This document shows positions 20,147-31,355 of a stretch of DNA of 64,000 nucleotides, piece after piece. The first letter of the stretch is position 1. The number at the start of each line of letters is the position of its first letter. The notes under the pieces were generated by a model. The model was not told the DNA's origin and made no database searches. It was given only the letters and a program-made list of their open reading frames with translations. The translations under genes were made by a program, and so were the position numbers. This stretch comes from Liriodendron chinense (taxonomy: Eukaryota; Streptophyta; Magnoliopsida; Magnoliales; Magnoliaceae). The DNA lies in contig ML058392.1 of NCBI GenBank assembly GCA_003013855.2, positions 3,265,529 through 3,329,528 on the forward strand, written 5' to 3'.

Positions 20147-20737
20147 GCCGGTCCTCCGACGATGGTCCGGATCTCACTAGTGGGTTCAAGGTTTTCTTGT
20201 GAAGTAGGGCAGTGAGGTGATTTCTTTTGGTGTGGCGAAGCTTCCGCCCTTTTAGGTGACTAACCTTGTCGGACAACATAATCTCGAAGATTACCCTTCC
20301 GAATAAGAGCTTCGATGTGATCTCGCAGAGATATGCAATCTTGAGTGTTGTGCCCATGATCCTTGTGGAAATAGCAATACTTATTCTTATCTCTTTTTTC
20401 GGGATCAGATTTGATCTTTGAAGGCCACTTCACGTAAGGCTTGTGTTTGATCTCCATTAATACTTTCTCCGGAGATTGGATAAGAGGGGTGTAATTACGA
20501 TATTCACCAGAGTAAGGCCTCTTAGGGGAGCGATCCCGCCGATCACGCCGATATTTCTTTTTCGGGGGAGAGATTTCCTTCTGCTTGCGCTTCTTGCCCT
20601 GTATACCATGACGTGCTAAAGTGACTTCTTCTGCATTGATATATTTCTGAGCTTTTGCTTGAAATTCTGCCGTGGTTTTAGGAGGGTTCTTATCTAGGGT
20701 GAATCTAAATTTCTCGCTTGTAATTCCATCTATGAGG
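20147..20737 (-). pseudogene. gag: Gag of element D, C-terminal part (right side cut by solo LTR)
   Basis: Downstream part of gag after the LTR insertion: capsid C-terminus (EKFRFTLDKNPPKTTAEF), a basic region (PPKKKYRRDRRDRSPKR) and a zinc knuckle of C-X2-H-X4-H-X4-C type, CYFHKDHGHNTQDC (20335-20376). A stop at 20260-20262 ends the frame. An apparent ATG at 20829 lies inside the inserted LTR, so the first 20-odd residues of that frame are LTR-derived. Confidence 0.8.
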
Positions 20738-22647
20738 TGTTCGCTCACCTCAAGTGTAAGGCTGCGATGTAGTAATAAATCTCGGTAAGACCGAGGTCGA
20801 TCCACAGGGAAAGTGGTAAACAATTCCAAGTACTCTAATAACTAGAATCTAAGAAGTTTAAGAAAGTAGTTTTTCACATGAAATAGGAAAATCTGAAAAT
20901 AAGAAGAACTAGAGCATCAAGGATCCACTTGTAGTAGTCCAATGCAAATCCATTCATCCAAGTACAACACAATTAGAATCGAAGTCCTATCTCTCATCTA
21001 ATTGGAAGATATAACATTCAAGCACAAATAGTCCCACTTAAATCTGGAAATCAGATTTCTAGTTCTAATGGAGCACATAGAACTTGAACTTGTAGCCTTC
21101 AGAGTAACAGCCATGCTTATGGACTATGGCATGCTCAAGGGTTACTACAATTCAAATTCATACAACCCAATCATGGTAATTTCAGAGAATTGCAAGGAAC
21201 TCATGTCTGGAGCACACAAACTCTCATAATTCATCTAAAAATCCAAACTTTATTCAAACTAGAACTTCAAAATCCAAAATTAAGAAAAGGGTACTTGAAA
21301 TAAAAGAATTAAAGCATTGGAACCAACTACAAATTTCACCTCTAGCTCTAGCTAAGAGGTTAGCTAAGGAAAAGCATATTAAAACTAGAACTAGAACTAA
21401 GAAAAGGAAGAAAAACTAGCTGGAGGAGGCTAGGAAGCCTCCTATGACTTGAACTCCTTGCTTCCCACGTCCTTGCTTGATTTGGAATAGAAGAGAGCAC
21501 CTCCTTTTATAGTGCAGCAATAGTACAGCAACATAGCAGAATTTGTTTCACTTGGTACGGCTTAACCAATGGTCGGATTGCCCTCAAATTTGATTTGTAG
21601 CTTCCTTGTAATGTGATCTTCCTCATAGATGATTTAGATTTCCAAGATTATCCTCTGAATGGGCCCACCAATCAGATCACCGACCGCCTCTCAAAATCGC
21701 GCACTTCGGGTACCTTCAGAACCAGTCATCTTGCTTTCAACGCTCTGGAGTGTACAGAGGTCGGATTGATCTCAAATTTTGAACATTGGTAGAAAACTTC
21801 CTCCTCTTCATGATAGATGGATTAGATTGTCAAAAACAATCCCAGAATATGGTCGGAAAATTAGAACACTTAGGCTTTTATAAACTCTGCGCAGTTGGAT
21901 TTTTCTGGATGGTCCATCTTTCTTCAACCGGTACGATCAAACCACACATCCTTTTGATCTGAAACTTTTGTGGTTATTCATATATGGATGTGGTCTAAAA
22001 GATGGTCAAAGTAGATTCTTCATATCATCAATGATGGGTCACCTGGACCGGCCCAGAGTGGAATAGCGAAATCTGGAACTTTCTGGACAGTTCGTATTGT
22101 TTTGGCCACCACGATCAATCCGTAGCTCCGATCGACACGAAACCACTTGGGTTAGTTCGGCGTCGAGCTCCTCTTTAACATGGATTTGTTGGATTTCCAA
22201 ATATCATCAAGATGAGCCCATAAAACTGTTTCGAAAATTCCAAAACGGGAATAGCTTGCTGCCTAAAATCTGGAAGTGCAAAATTGCATGGCCGACTGGT
22301 CTTGACTGGTCGGATAGGGCTGGCCGACCGGTCTTGACCGGTCTAGACCTGTCTGGCAGGTGTCCAGGGAGTGTAGCCGACCGGTCTAGACCGGTCGGAC
22401 CCAGTTTTTGCAGTTTTTGTTCTTTCTTTTCTTCTCTCCTTCCTCTCTCTTTGCTTTCTTCTTTCTTTGGTCCACCTTGGACCTTCATCAAAGGCTCCTA
22501 AACATGGTCTTTTGGTCTCCAATTGGGTGAAGTTCACTCTCATTCCTACAATCACAAAACATGCATTAGATGGGCCTTTTAAACATGAAAACCATGCATA
22601 TAATGTGATGTAATGGGTTGGCAAATGTACAAATTGGAGGTTCAACA
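20738..22647 (-). mobile_element. Solo LTR of the element A family inside gag of D
   Basis: A 1910-bp LTR with the A-family ends (TGTTCGCTCACC ... GGTTCAACA), flanked by TGAGG at 20733-20737 and 22648-22652. No internal sequence is present, so the original element recombined between its LTRs. TATA box on the minus strand at 21504-21513; degenerate palindrome array at 22290-22400. It is more diverged from the LTRs of element A than those are from each other. Once removed with one TGAGG copy, the gag frame on either side is continuous. Confidence 0.95.
22290..22400. repeat. Palindrome array in the solo A-family LTR
   Basis: About three units related to GACCGGTC-NN-GACCGGTC, some degenerate (GACTGGTC, GACCTGTC). 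Confidence 0.8.
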
Positions 22648-23650
22648 TGAGGGCTGTGAGGCCTTTTTCTTCGGTATAACCTTCATTTTGGACGGCTTCT
22701 GCAGTGAACCGTACTGTAAACTCCTTTATCATCTCCCCATGCTGCTGCTCAAATCCATTAGGTGAGATGCTGGCTTTTTAGTACGGATGCTTCCCTTGAA
22801 TTAAGAGAGGAATAGCTAGGATAGCTATGCGAAGGACTCTATAGATCGGGGCTTTAGCTCCTGGAACCATGTACGAGCTACCTCCTTTAGGGTTAGGGAA
22901 AAAGCCCTACACATGATTTTTGACCCATGTCCCTCCAGCTCCATAAGAGACTTATATGTTTTTAGGTGTTCAAGAGGATCGTCAGTACCTGTATACGGGT
23001 TGATGACGGGCATGCTGTACTTCCTAAGTAAAGGTGCTTCCATGACTTCGCAGGTGAAAGGAGACTCAGATCGATGTATTGACGCCACAGCAGTAGATGG
23101 TCGATTTGCCTGATATCGTTGTTCCATATCGTCAAAACGATCGTGGATTCTCTTGAGGTCTCCTTCCTATGGTAAGGTATAACCTGACGTTTCGACGGTG
23201 GACCCCTGAGATTGCTGTTGTCGGGAAGTACTGGAGTGTATGGAATGCGGGGGTAGTACAGGGGCTTGGTTGCCGAGTGGCATTCGATTTGACGGAGGAT
23301 GATTTGGCTGGACTTGCGGTTCGTCCGCGGAATGTCTGGAAGCCACTGGTATAGGTTGCGCCGGCAGCCCTTCAGAAGGTTGTCGCTGGGGCTCCGGGAA
23401 ATGTTGATCAAGCCGATTAGACAAGGCTTGAAATCCAGCGTTGAGGGTTAGGAGTGTGTTTCCGAGGAAACGTATGACATCTTCTTGATTTCCGGACGCA
23501 TCGAATAATGGGTTTCGCGATGGCACGTTGGGATCTCCTTGGGGGATGCCCGTCGAAGTATTCTGAGGGATGGGCGTTAGTTCGGTAATGTCAGGCGAGG
23601 GTAGCGTCTACCTTAAAGTGGAAGGATGAACTGTCTTTTTGGGAGGCATG
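22648..23650 (-). pseudogene. gag: Gag of element D, N-terminal part
   Basis: Starts at ATG 23650 (MPPKKTVHPST). The frame includes FLGNTLLTLNAGFQALSNRL, a Pro/Gln-rich stretch, and the capsid-like KYSMPVINPYTGTDDPLEHL and GHGSKIMCRAFSLTLKEVA. TAG stops occur near 23614 and at 23167-23169, and another stop at 22825-22827. The final part runs into the solo LTR at 22647. The start follows the primer site by about 50 bp, a short leader. Confidence 0.75.
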
Positions 23651-23702
23651 GTGGAAGGACTTCGATCAGTGATGAGAGTGGCTAACCTTGACGATCAAAT
23701 AT

Positions 23703-23720
23703 TTCCCACAGACGGCGCCA
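23703..23720 (-). promoter_or_regulatory. Primer binding site, element D
   Basis: TGGCGCCGTCTGTGGGAA on the minus strand, three bases from the 5' LTR. It has the TGG start required for a CCA-ended tRNA. I do not assign the tRNA. Confidence 0.75.
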
Positions 23721-23723
23721 ATC

Positions 23724-24604
23724 TGTTTATGTCGGATTTTGTAATAGGGTCCTCCAGACGTTCACCTTCCTTCAAGGTTGTTTCCTCTTGAACCTGAAAA
23801 AGCACAATGGAAAACTAAGGGTGGCCGGTGTCCAGCCATTGGCCCTCCGAAGTTTAAGTTAGATAGTACATGGTGATAAAAGGAAAGGATTGGAGTTGGG
23901 ACTTAGAGATTGTGTGTCTTATTCATCTGATGAAACCATAAATTTATATAGATCCAAGTGATCCAATCCAATACGCAAGACGTTGAGAGTCCTGCTGATT
24001 TTCAGGGATAAAGTATTTATCTTGTTGATCCTTAGATGAGGGAACGCCCTAGTCCAAATAGACATCTACTCGATTACGTCCCTTGATGGAGATCCCCCGA
24101 AGTCCGAAACCACGAACAAAGATAAGCCCAGGATCGGTTTATATGGGCTGCTGGTACTACAAAGACGGAGGATACTCAAGCTCGGCGGTGACTGGTTGCA
24201 GTTGAGATGCAACCCCTTTCGACGACCACGAGCCGGGCTGGTCGCATGTTGAGATACGACCCCTTTCAACGACCACGAGCCGAGCTGGTCGCATGTTGAG
24301 ATACGACCCCTTTCAACGACCACGAGCCGAGCTGGTCGCATTTTGAGATGCGACCCCTTTCAACGAGCACGAGCCAAGCTGCTCACATGTTGAGATGCGA
24401 CCCCTTTCAACGACCACGAGCCGAGCTGCTCGCGTGTTGAGATGCAACCCCTTTCAACGACCACGAGCCGAGCTACTCGCATGTTGAGATGCGACCCCTT
24501 TCAACGACCACGAGCCGGGCTGCTCGCATTCGGTCAGACTAGCCGCAACTTCTCTCAATCATTCTCTGATCATATCTTTCGATGACCAATTTTATCCTAC
24601 AACA
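23724..24604 (-). repeat. 5' LTR of element D (881 bp)
   Basis: Starts TGTTTATGTCGG, ends TCCTACAACA and is followed by TTGAC. It has seven 47-bp units at about 24196-24530, a TATA box at 23942-23953 on the minus strand, and a 32-bp segment near 23998-24030 absent from the left LTR. Confidence 0.93.
24196..24530. repeat. 47-bp tandem array, element D right LTR (7 units)
   Basis: Same unit as 10434-10720 with one more copy. Units differ mainly at the GTCGCAT/ATGCGAC arms and at GAGCTG versus GGGCTG. Confidence 0.9.
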
Positions 24605-24609
24605 TTGAC

Positions 24610-25870
24610 CATAGGTAGATCCTTCGTATAAACACACCCTATAGATCCTTTAGGTGATTCTTCAACTTGTAACACATTCCTATCCTTAGGTTGTAGAGAA
24701 TTCACCACCTCTCATCACCTTGGTCATTTCATGGAGATCATATGCAAGGAGATTGATCGTTGGAGTTAGAGCATTGGCGACGCATCAGCAAAACCATCGA
24801 GGGAGAAAAAAGGGAGTTGATTGAAGCACAGGAGAGCAGAGATCAAACAACTCGAAGCAGCATATTAACGGGGCTCAAATATTTATAAGAGTCCAACCAC
24901 TCTCTTCCTCTGGGGAATTGAGTGTAGAGTTTGATTACAAACTTGATAAGTTCAGTTGTAGGACCTAGGCCCAATTACAGGACCGAATTAAGTCTCCAAG
25001 TGGGGAGCCTCCGGCTGGAGTATACACTAAGTTCGGTTGTAGAACCTTAACTCAATTGTTGAGCCTAAAATCATTGAGATTCGGTAGTAGGACCTTAGCT
25101 TATAATTGAAGCTTAAATTGAGGTTCGGTTGTAAGACCTTGGCTCTCGATGAGAGCCTAAATTGTCCAGTCTCCAAAGGGGAGCCATCGATACGAGTATG
25201 TACGTAGTCCACCGACACGGGTGCATACGTGTAGGTTTGGTTGTAGGACTCGGTCCTTGTGTAAGATTGTAAGGTAGGGAGGATCCTATTTAAACTCCTA
25301 GGTTATGAGGTGAACATGATTTAAAAACACTCTAGTGAAATCCGATGTACTAAAGGGGTGAGTGCGGCAACCGAGAGTGGAGTAGAAAATTAGTCGAACC
25401 ACGATACATCGTTGTGTTTTTTATGTTTTTTAGCATATTGTTATTCTAGCATTGTATGTTTAATTGCTTATTTTGAATACTTGAATGGAATGCATCCTAT
25501 GTACTAGATAGGCACATACACACACAAGATGTATTTTCACTAATTAGTGTAGAATTGAGCTGATATGATCCATTCTCATATAGTCTACATAGGTTGCAAA
25601 GATTAGGTGCTTGATTAGTTAAATCATATGTTAATTCATGCATGTTAGACTAGGTTTCTTAACTGCTTTATCAATTGTTAATCTTTGTGACTGGACCCAC
25701 TTAGGCTTGGAAGCCGAAGTGTTATTACTTACTTAGTATAAATTGTTAATCATTTTAAGTAGGCAAAAAGAAGTTAAAAAAAGGTCTTAATCACCCCCTA
25801 GGACTTAGCCATAATTCTAATTGCTCCGCCAAGCTTCTCTGTGTAAACGTAGGCTGTCATGTTAAATGAT
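24610..25870 (+). mobile_element. Plus-oriented copia LTR remnant, right segment (R-U5)
   Basis: Continues the LTR interrupted at 9994. It contains GAGAGTGGAGTAG and GTCGAACCACGATA (the reverse complement of the 'TATAGTGGTTCG' landmark of the minus-oriented LTRs) and CACCCCCTAGGAC near the end, so it runs in plus orientation. Degenerate repeats of GGTTCGGTTGTAGGACCTT lie at 24950-25260. It ends against copia #2 reverse transcriptase at about 25870; the junction is not sharply definable by eye. No gene is supported here. Confidence 0.55.
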
Positions 25871-25879
25871 CTGACTTAA

Positions 25880-26680
25880 TTTCAAGATCTTCCTATCATA
25901 CTTCTATAGAGGTGCTAGTCTACAATTTTACCTGTTAAATCTTTAGATAAATTTATAGTAGTGCTCATGGGAGTGGTGTTCGATTAACCAGAATCTAGAC
26001 AAGACCTTTTAACTAGATCATTAACATACTTAGTTTCTTTAATGAATATACTGTTCTTTAGCTACCTAACCAGTAGACTGAGAAAGAAATTCAACTCCCC
26101 TACCATACTCATCTCAAATTATGATTTCACTAACTCGGAAAATAGACTTGACATTTCTTCACAAGTGGAACTAAAGACTATGTCATCTACATAAATCTGG
26201 GCAATCAAGATAGAATCCTTGATCTTTTTTCACAAACAATATTTTACTACACCCCCTAACAAATTCATGATCAATTAGATATTGAGTAAGACGGTTCATA
26301 CCATGTTATGTGGGCTTGTTTAAGACCATATAGAGCCTTTTCCAATCAATAGATTTCGTGAGGATATTTAGGGTCAATAAAACCCCTAGGTAGTTCAACA
26401 TTTACTTCTTCATCCAGAATACCATTCAAGAAGGCACTCTTAATGTCCATTTGAAATAATTTAAATTTTAAGGTGCATGCAACGGACATCCCGATCCTAA
26501 TACACTCAAGTCTAGCTCCTGGGGAAAATGTTTCATCAAAATTTATTCCTTCTATTTGTGAATAGCCCTAGGTAATTAACCTAGGCTTATTCCTAACTAT
26601 ATTGCCAAATTCATCATATTTGTTCTTAAATATCCACTTGGTTCCTACAACATTCTTCCTTTCAGGCCTTTCGACCAAGT
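25880..26680 (-). pseudogene. Reverse transcriptase of copia #2 (3' truncated)
   Basis: Recognisable segments spread over frames: LFQMDIKSAFLNG, LEKALYGLKQA, IYVDDIVF with the catalytic Tyr-Val-Asp-Asp (plus-strand 26182-26193), ELNFFLSLLV and LYRSMIGRS. Stops and frameshifts are frequent. The sequence ends near the point where RNase H should begin. Confidence 0.75.
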
Positions 26681-26681
26681 A

Positions 26682-27989
26682 TCATTCCTCATTTCTTGTA
26701 AATTGTTGAAGCTCTTCTTGCATGGTGAGAATCCAAAATTTATCATTAAGTATCTCATCTACATTCTTTGGCTCTATCTTAGAGGTAAAGCATAGGTGAA
26801 TATTAATAGTTTTCAACTGCCTCCTTGTTTTTACACCAGTATTAGAATCCCCAATGATTTGATTGAGAAGGTGATCCTTAATAACCGGAACATCACTTGG
26901 AGCGGGAGATGCTTTAGGAGATGAGTGTTGATCATTTGATTTACTTATCTCACATATACACTTACCTTCTTCTAAATCACCTGCGAACCTAGAGTCACTA
27001 AAAGGTTTATCGTCTACAAATACATTTATTGACTCTTGAATAGTGGAGGTCCTAGTATTAAAGGCTCTATAAGCTCGACTATTGGTAGAATATCCTAGAA
27101 ATATGCCCTTGTCTCTTTTGGAGTCAAACTTTTCTAAATTCTCTTGGTCTCTAAGGATGTGGCACTTGTTACCAAAGAGCTTGAAATATTTCACATTAGG
27201 TACATTACCGTAACATAGTTCATATGTTGTTTTGTTCAATCCTGCTCTTAAGTATACTCGGTTAATGATATAGTAGGCGGTGTTTACTGCCTCGGTCCAC
27301 AAATATTTGACAAGATTTTTACTATATTAACATTATTGTGTCCATTTCCAACAATACTCTAGTCTTTCTCTTAGCCACCTCATTTCGTTGTGTTGTCTTG
27401 GGGTCTGAGAATTCATGTTGGATTCCCAATTCATTGCAAAATTCATCAAACCGACAGTCCTTGAATTCTCCTCCATGATCACTCCTAATCCTTTTGACTG
27501 CATATCCTTTTTCATTATGGAGGCACTTCATCAATTTCTTAAACTCTTCAAAAGTGTCATATTTTTATCTAAAAAAGGTGACCCATGTGTATCTAGAGTA
27601 ATCATCAACCACAACTACGAAGTATCTTTTGCCGCCTTGACTTAGCACCCTGGTGGAACCAACAAGGTCCATATGTAATAGCTCGAGGGGTTTCGATGTG
27701 GCCAAGTTTAATGTTATCTTATGTGCGACCTTAATTTGTTTATCTTTCTGGCAGTTGTCAGACACAACTTTAGGCCTTTTTCTATTTTTGGCAACCCTCT
27801 CACCAGGTTTTTACGACTCAACCAAGATACATTCCTATTGTGGGACCTTGATTCAGTTTTAAAATCTATTGTTATGTGGCATACTGCTGGTGTAACATCT
27901 TCATCCCGATTCTCTATAACATAATAATTATCACATGTGTGTAGACCCTTCATAATGAGTTTTCCTGTTGAGTCCAGGATCTCGCACAT
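26682..27989 (-). pseudogene. Integrase of copia #2
   Basis: Pre-integrase region (KNLVRGLPKIEKGLK), catalytic core with LLHMDLVGSTR (first Asp), RSDHGGEFKDCRFDEFC (second Asp), then NEVAKRKTRVLLEM. In copia elements that last motif normally reads V-x-E-R-K; here the catalytic Glu codon is AAG (Lys) at 27370-27372. The C-terminal part (26682-27302) has LFGNKCHILRDQENLEKFD and FLGYSTNSRAYRAFN. Frames change between segments. The element could not integrate with this protein. Confidence 0.8.
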
Positions 27990-28029
27990 CTTTTTGGAGA
28001 ACCTTACAAAGTGGTCTTTGTCACAAAAT

Positions 28030-28276
28030 TTATGAAATACTTATGAGATTTTGTTTAAGACTATCCACATAGAGAACATTTTCAATTTTGGGCAACCCTA
28101 GCCCAATAATGGTTCGCTTACCAACTATACTAGTCATGCGCCCATCTCCAAAGGTAACAGACCCACCATTAAAATTAGTATAATAGCAAAAATGGGATCT
28201 GTCGCCTGTCATACGTCTGGAGCAGCCACTATCTAGATACTTTCTAGTACTATTTCCTGCTTTTAGGGTTGTATGG
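28030..28276 (-). pseudogene. Protease region of copia #2
   Basis: LDSGCSRRMTGDRSHF with the Asp-Ser-Gly active site (plus-strand 28219-28233), followed by GGSVTFGDGR and LPKIENVLYVDSLKQNLISI. The frame is open here, but its upstream continuation is interrupted at 28276 by element B. Confidence 0.8.
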
Positions 28277-29246
28277 TGTTCGCTTCCCCAAGTGTAGGGT
28301 TGCGATGTAGTAATAATCTCGGTAAGACCGAGGTCGATCCACAGGGACTTGTGTGGGATTTCACAAACACATCCAATAGTGTCTATTGAGAGCTAACAAC
28401 CAGATTTTTGTATGAAATTGATGTAAGTAACAACTTTAAATTAAATTGAAGGTAAACAATTATAAAAAGGCACTAGGGGTTCAAGGATCCACTTTGTAGC
28501 AATCCTTGATGTTCAATCCGTTGTGGTTTCTCACTTTCTCAACTAGAATCGATATTAAGATCTATCTAGCCGGATGATAGAGCTGTTAAACCAAACAATC
28601 TGTCATATGTAAGTCCAATGCATATGATTCACCCAATGTAAGCTAGGCTAAGCATGCTCAATTGCATAGGTCAGTCCCAATTCCAATAGGCTCAGATCAC
28701 AATCATAACCATCCTCAAGTCCTGTCACAAGACAAGGCTAGATTACAATTTGAACTTGATTTAAATCACATGCACAGTCCCCTACATAATTCAGAAAACC
28801 AGAAAAATAGAACTTTGGTAGGAAGTCCCCACATGAAGATCATAGTACTAGAGCGTACTCCAATTCCTCGGATCATACAGGTCTAGACTAATACAAAGCA
28901 GTTAAGAACTTAATTAGTTCTCCCAAACATCCATGAGTCATCATAAGACTAAGAAAAACTACTTAGAACTTGTATAAACTTCAAACCATTGTTCATAAAC
29001 ATGAATTTCGAACTTAAAACCAACTTAAAATGAATTGAAACATCTTAGATCCACTACAAACTTCACCTCTTAGCCCTAGCTAAGAGGTTTAGCTGCTCAT
29101 GATCCAAGGAAACATGAAACAACTTAAGAAAAGCATAAAACAGTAAAACAAACTAGAAGGAGTTGTGGAACTCCGAAATCCACTTCCGCCGCTTCCAACC
29201 TTGCTTAAACTCTTCTAAGATACCCTAGGAACGATCCCTAGGTGTC

Positions 29247-29257
29247 CTTTTATATTG
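29247..29257 (-). promoter_or_regulatory. TATA box, element B left LTR
   Basis: AATATAAAAGG on the minus strand. Equivalents are 56651-56660 in the right LTR and 44281-44290 (ACTATAAATA) in the solo LTR. Confidence 0.65.
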
Positions 29258-29358
29258 GGGAGGCTCCGCAACTTCAGAAGAATCAAGAATTTGCGTAAAA
29301 CTTACGCACTGCGCAGAGAAATCCGGCGCCAGAAATAGAAGTTCGCATCTTACGCATG

Positions 29359-29580
29359 GCCGACCGGTCAGACGACCGGTCTGAGTAACTTGCCGACCAG
29401 TCGCGACCGGTCGGACCTCACTGAGAAACAGTCCAGTGAGCTTGCTGTATGAAAAAAATATCTGGCCTGACCGGTCACGACCGGTCGGACTCACTTGTCC
29501 TGCGTCCAGTGTATGCAAAAGATTGGCCGACCGGTCTTGATCGGTCTGGCTCCTTTGGCCGACAGGTCGGACGACCGGTC
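29359..29580. repeat. Palindrome array, element B left LTR
   Basis: About five units related to GACCGGTC-NN-GACCGGTC with variants such as GACCAGTC. Unit number and boundaries differ from the partner LTR. Confidence 0.88.
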
Positions 29581-29829
29581 TTGGCCTTGTTTTTCTTCAG
29601 TTTCTTCTTTCTTTCTTCTTTTCTTCTTTCCTTGCTTCCTTCTTTCTTTGGTCCTCCTTCGATCTTCATCCGAATGATTCTAAATAGGCTCTTTTTATCT
29701 TCAATTAGGCAGAGTCCATTCTCATTCCTGCAATCATGAAACATGCATTCAATTAGTCTTTAAGGCATGAAAATCTTGCACAATGAGTGATGAATTGGGG
29801 TTAGAATATGCACAATTAAGAGCTCAACA

Positions 29830-30480
29830 CACCCCCTAACCAACATTTTGCTAGTCCCAAGCAAAACATGCGTGAAACCAATTCCATTCTCGAAACTCAA
29901 CTCTCTCTTAGAAACCATTCTTCTATACATTCCAAGATACATAAGTGTAAGAGTCAGAGAAATTAGGTGATAGAGGTTGAAACCATAAACTCCCAAAACA
30001 TAATAAGCATCCATATGAAATTCCTGCTAATTGGTTGAAGAATAGAAGAACTTGAACAAATTCAACCTAGTGTGCATAGTGAAACTTCATCTCATAAGTT
30101 TTTAGGAATATCTTCTTCATACATCAACCAGACTATAGATCTCAAGGTATATAGAGCCACATCAAGCCAATGACAGGAATTTGCCTTACCGTCCTTCCGA
30201 AGACTTTCACACTACGTCCCATTTCCGGCTTTGGTTACGGGTAGACCATCCCCCGGTTGGTAGTAGGTAGCCCTAATCGGAATTTTCCACCATTTTTCCA
30301 TCATTCCCAATTTCATCCTTCCTTTTCCTTTTTTCTTTTAATTTAGATAGGATTTTTAGAAATCCATATCTTTCGTTGTTTTCCCATGGACAAGGATGGA
30401 CAGAATACCCCAGCCTGGTTTCTCAGCACCTTAAATCAAAGTCTAGCTAACCCACAAATCACAGAATCCCTTCAACCCAT
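29830..30480 (-). other. Polypurine tract and 3' non-coding region of element B, left part
   Basis: GGTTAGGGGGTG on the minus strand at 29830-29841 is the polypurine tract. The conserved A/B block lies at 30168-30270. No coding content. Interrupted at 30480 by element C with target duplication CCCAT (30476-30480 and 49137-49141). Confidence 0.8.
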
Positions 30481-31153
30481 TGTTGGGGCTCAAATTTGTA
30501 CCCATTATAAAATGGTATTCAATGGTCCATCTACGATGATTCGGACTGATTTTGAGATCCGAAATACTCGAAAAATGCCAGTGCCGCCCTAACATGCGCA
30601 ATCGTGACTGATACCTACGAATGCTATTTCGGGGTAGAATCGGACATGCGAATTACCGCCAAATGATCCGAAACGCCCTAAAACCCTTAACCTGCAAGTT
30701 TCGAAGTCGCACGATGCATATCTTCACCAGCGCGCTTCCAAATGCATTTTTTGCCCTGACTTATCCGACTATAAGGGCCCAAAAGCCTACAGGTACCATT
30801 TCGGGCTGGAATCAGACATGCGGATTACCACCAAATGATCCGGAATGCCTGGAAAACCTTAAGTAGCAAGTTTGAAGTCATTGCGTGCATATTTCCACAT
30901 GCATTTGTTCACTCTCTCCACATGCATTTGTTCACTCTCTCTCCACATGCGAATGTCTTAAGGAAACATGCATTCACTCTCTCACCACATACGCATGAGA
31001 GCTCTCTCTCTCCCTTTTCAATATTCTAAAATTACAAAAATCATGAAAATATGCTAAGTGGGGCCACATGTGGCCAACGTAGAGGCCACATGCGCCCATA
31101 GCAATGGCACATGCGCCCATGACATGCCACATGCGCCAAGGGCATGGGTACAT

Positions 31154-31300
31154 GCGCATGACTCGTCTCTCCAGAATATTTCCATGCGCATAATCCCCAC
31201 ATGTGCATGACTCGTCTCTCCAGAATATTTCCATGCGCATAATCCCCACATGCGCATGACTCGTCTCTCCAGAATATTTTCATGCGCATGCCCTCCATTT
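31154..31300. repeat. 49-bp triplicate upstream of the TATA box, left LTR of C
   Basis: ACTCGTCTCTCCAGAATATT begins at 31161, 31210 and 31259, with CATGCGCATG-like palindromes in each unit. The same triplicate is at 46067, 46116 and 46165 in the right LTR. Confidence 0.9.
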
Positions 31301-31346
31301 TGCAAACCACATGCGCCCGGTACCCGAGTAGCTACCCGATTAAGTG

Positions 31347-31355
31347 CTATAAATA
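31347..31355 (+). promoter_or_regulatory. TATA box, left LTR of C
   Basis: CTATAAATA on the plus strand, followed by CCCCACTCAC. The partner is 46253-46261. It lies about 50 bp after the 49-bp triplicate. Confidence 0.7.

Larger units (their letters stand above)
9995..24604 (-). mobile_element. Element D: Tat/Retand-like Ty3/gypsy retrotransposon with antisense gene
   Basis: LTRs at 9995-10796 and 23724-24604, target duplication TTGAC (9990-9994 and 24605-24609), primer site, polypurine tract, and gag, protease, RT, RNase H, second RNase H and integrase in that order on the minus strand. The extra (archaeal-type) RNase H and the antisense gene near the 3' end are hallmarks of Tat-clade elements such as Retand and Grande. 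Two secondary changes are present: a 2.4-kb tandem duplication of RT to integrase and a solo A-family LTR inside gag. Multiple stops and frameshifts make it non-functional as assembled. Confidence 0.92.
28277..29829 (-). repeat. 3' LTR of element B (1553 bp)
   Basis: Starts TGTTCGCTTCCCC and ends GAGCTCAACA. TATA box on the minus strand at 29247-29257 (AATATAAAAGG); palindrome array at 29359-29580 just upstream in transcription sense; polypyrimidine run at 29587-29650. Confidence 0.93.

Noticed and set aside
1306..22647. Pairing the A-family LTR at 20738 with one at 1306 or 6173
   Set aside because: The 20738 LTR has its own target duplication TGAGG and is a solo LTR; 1306 and 6173 share CCTAC.
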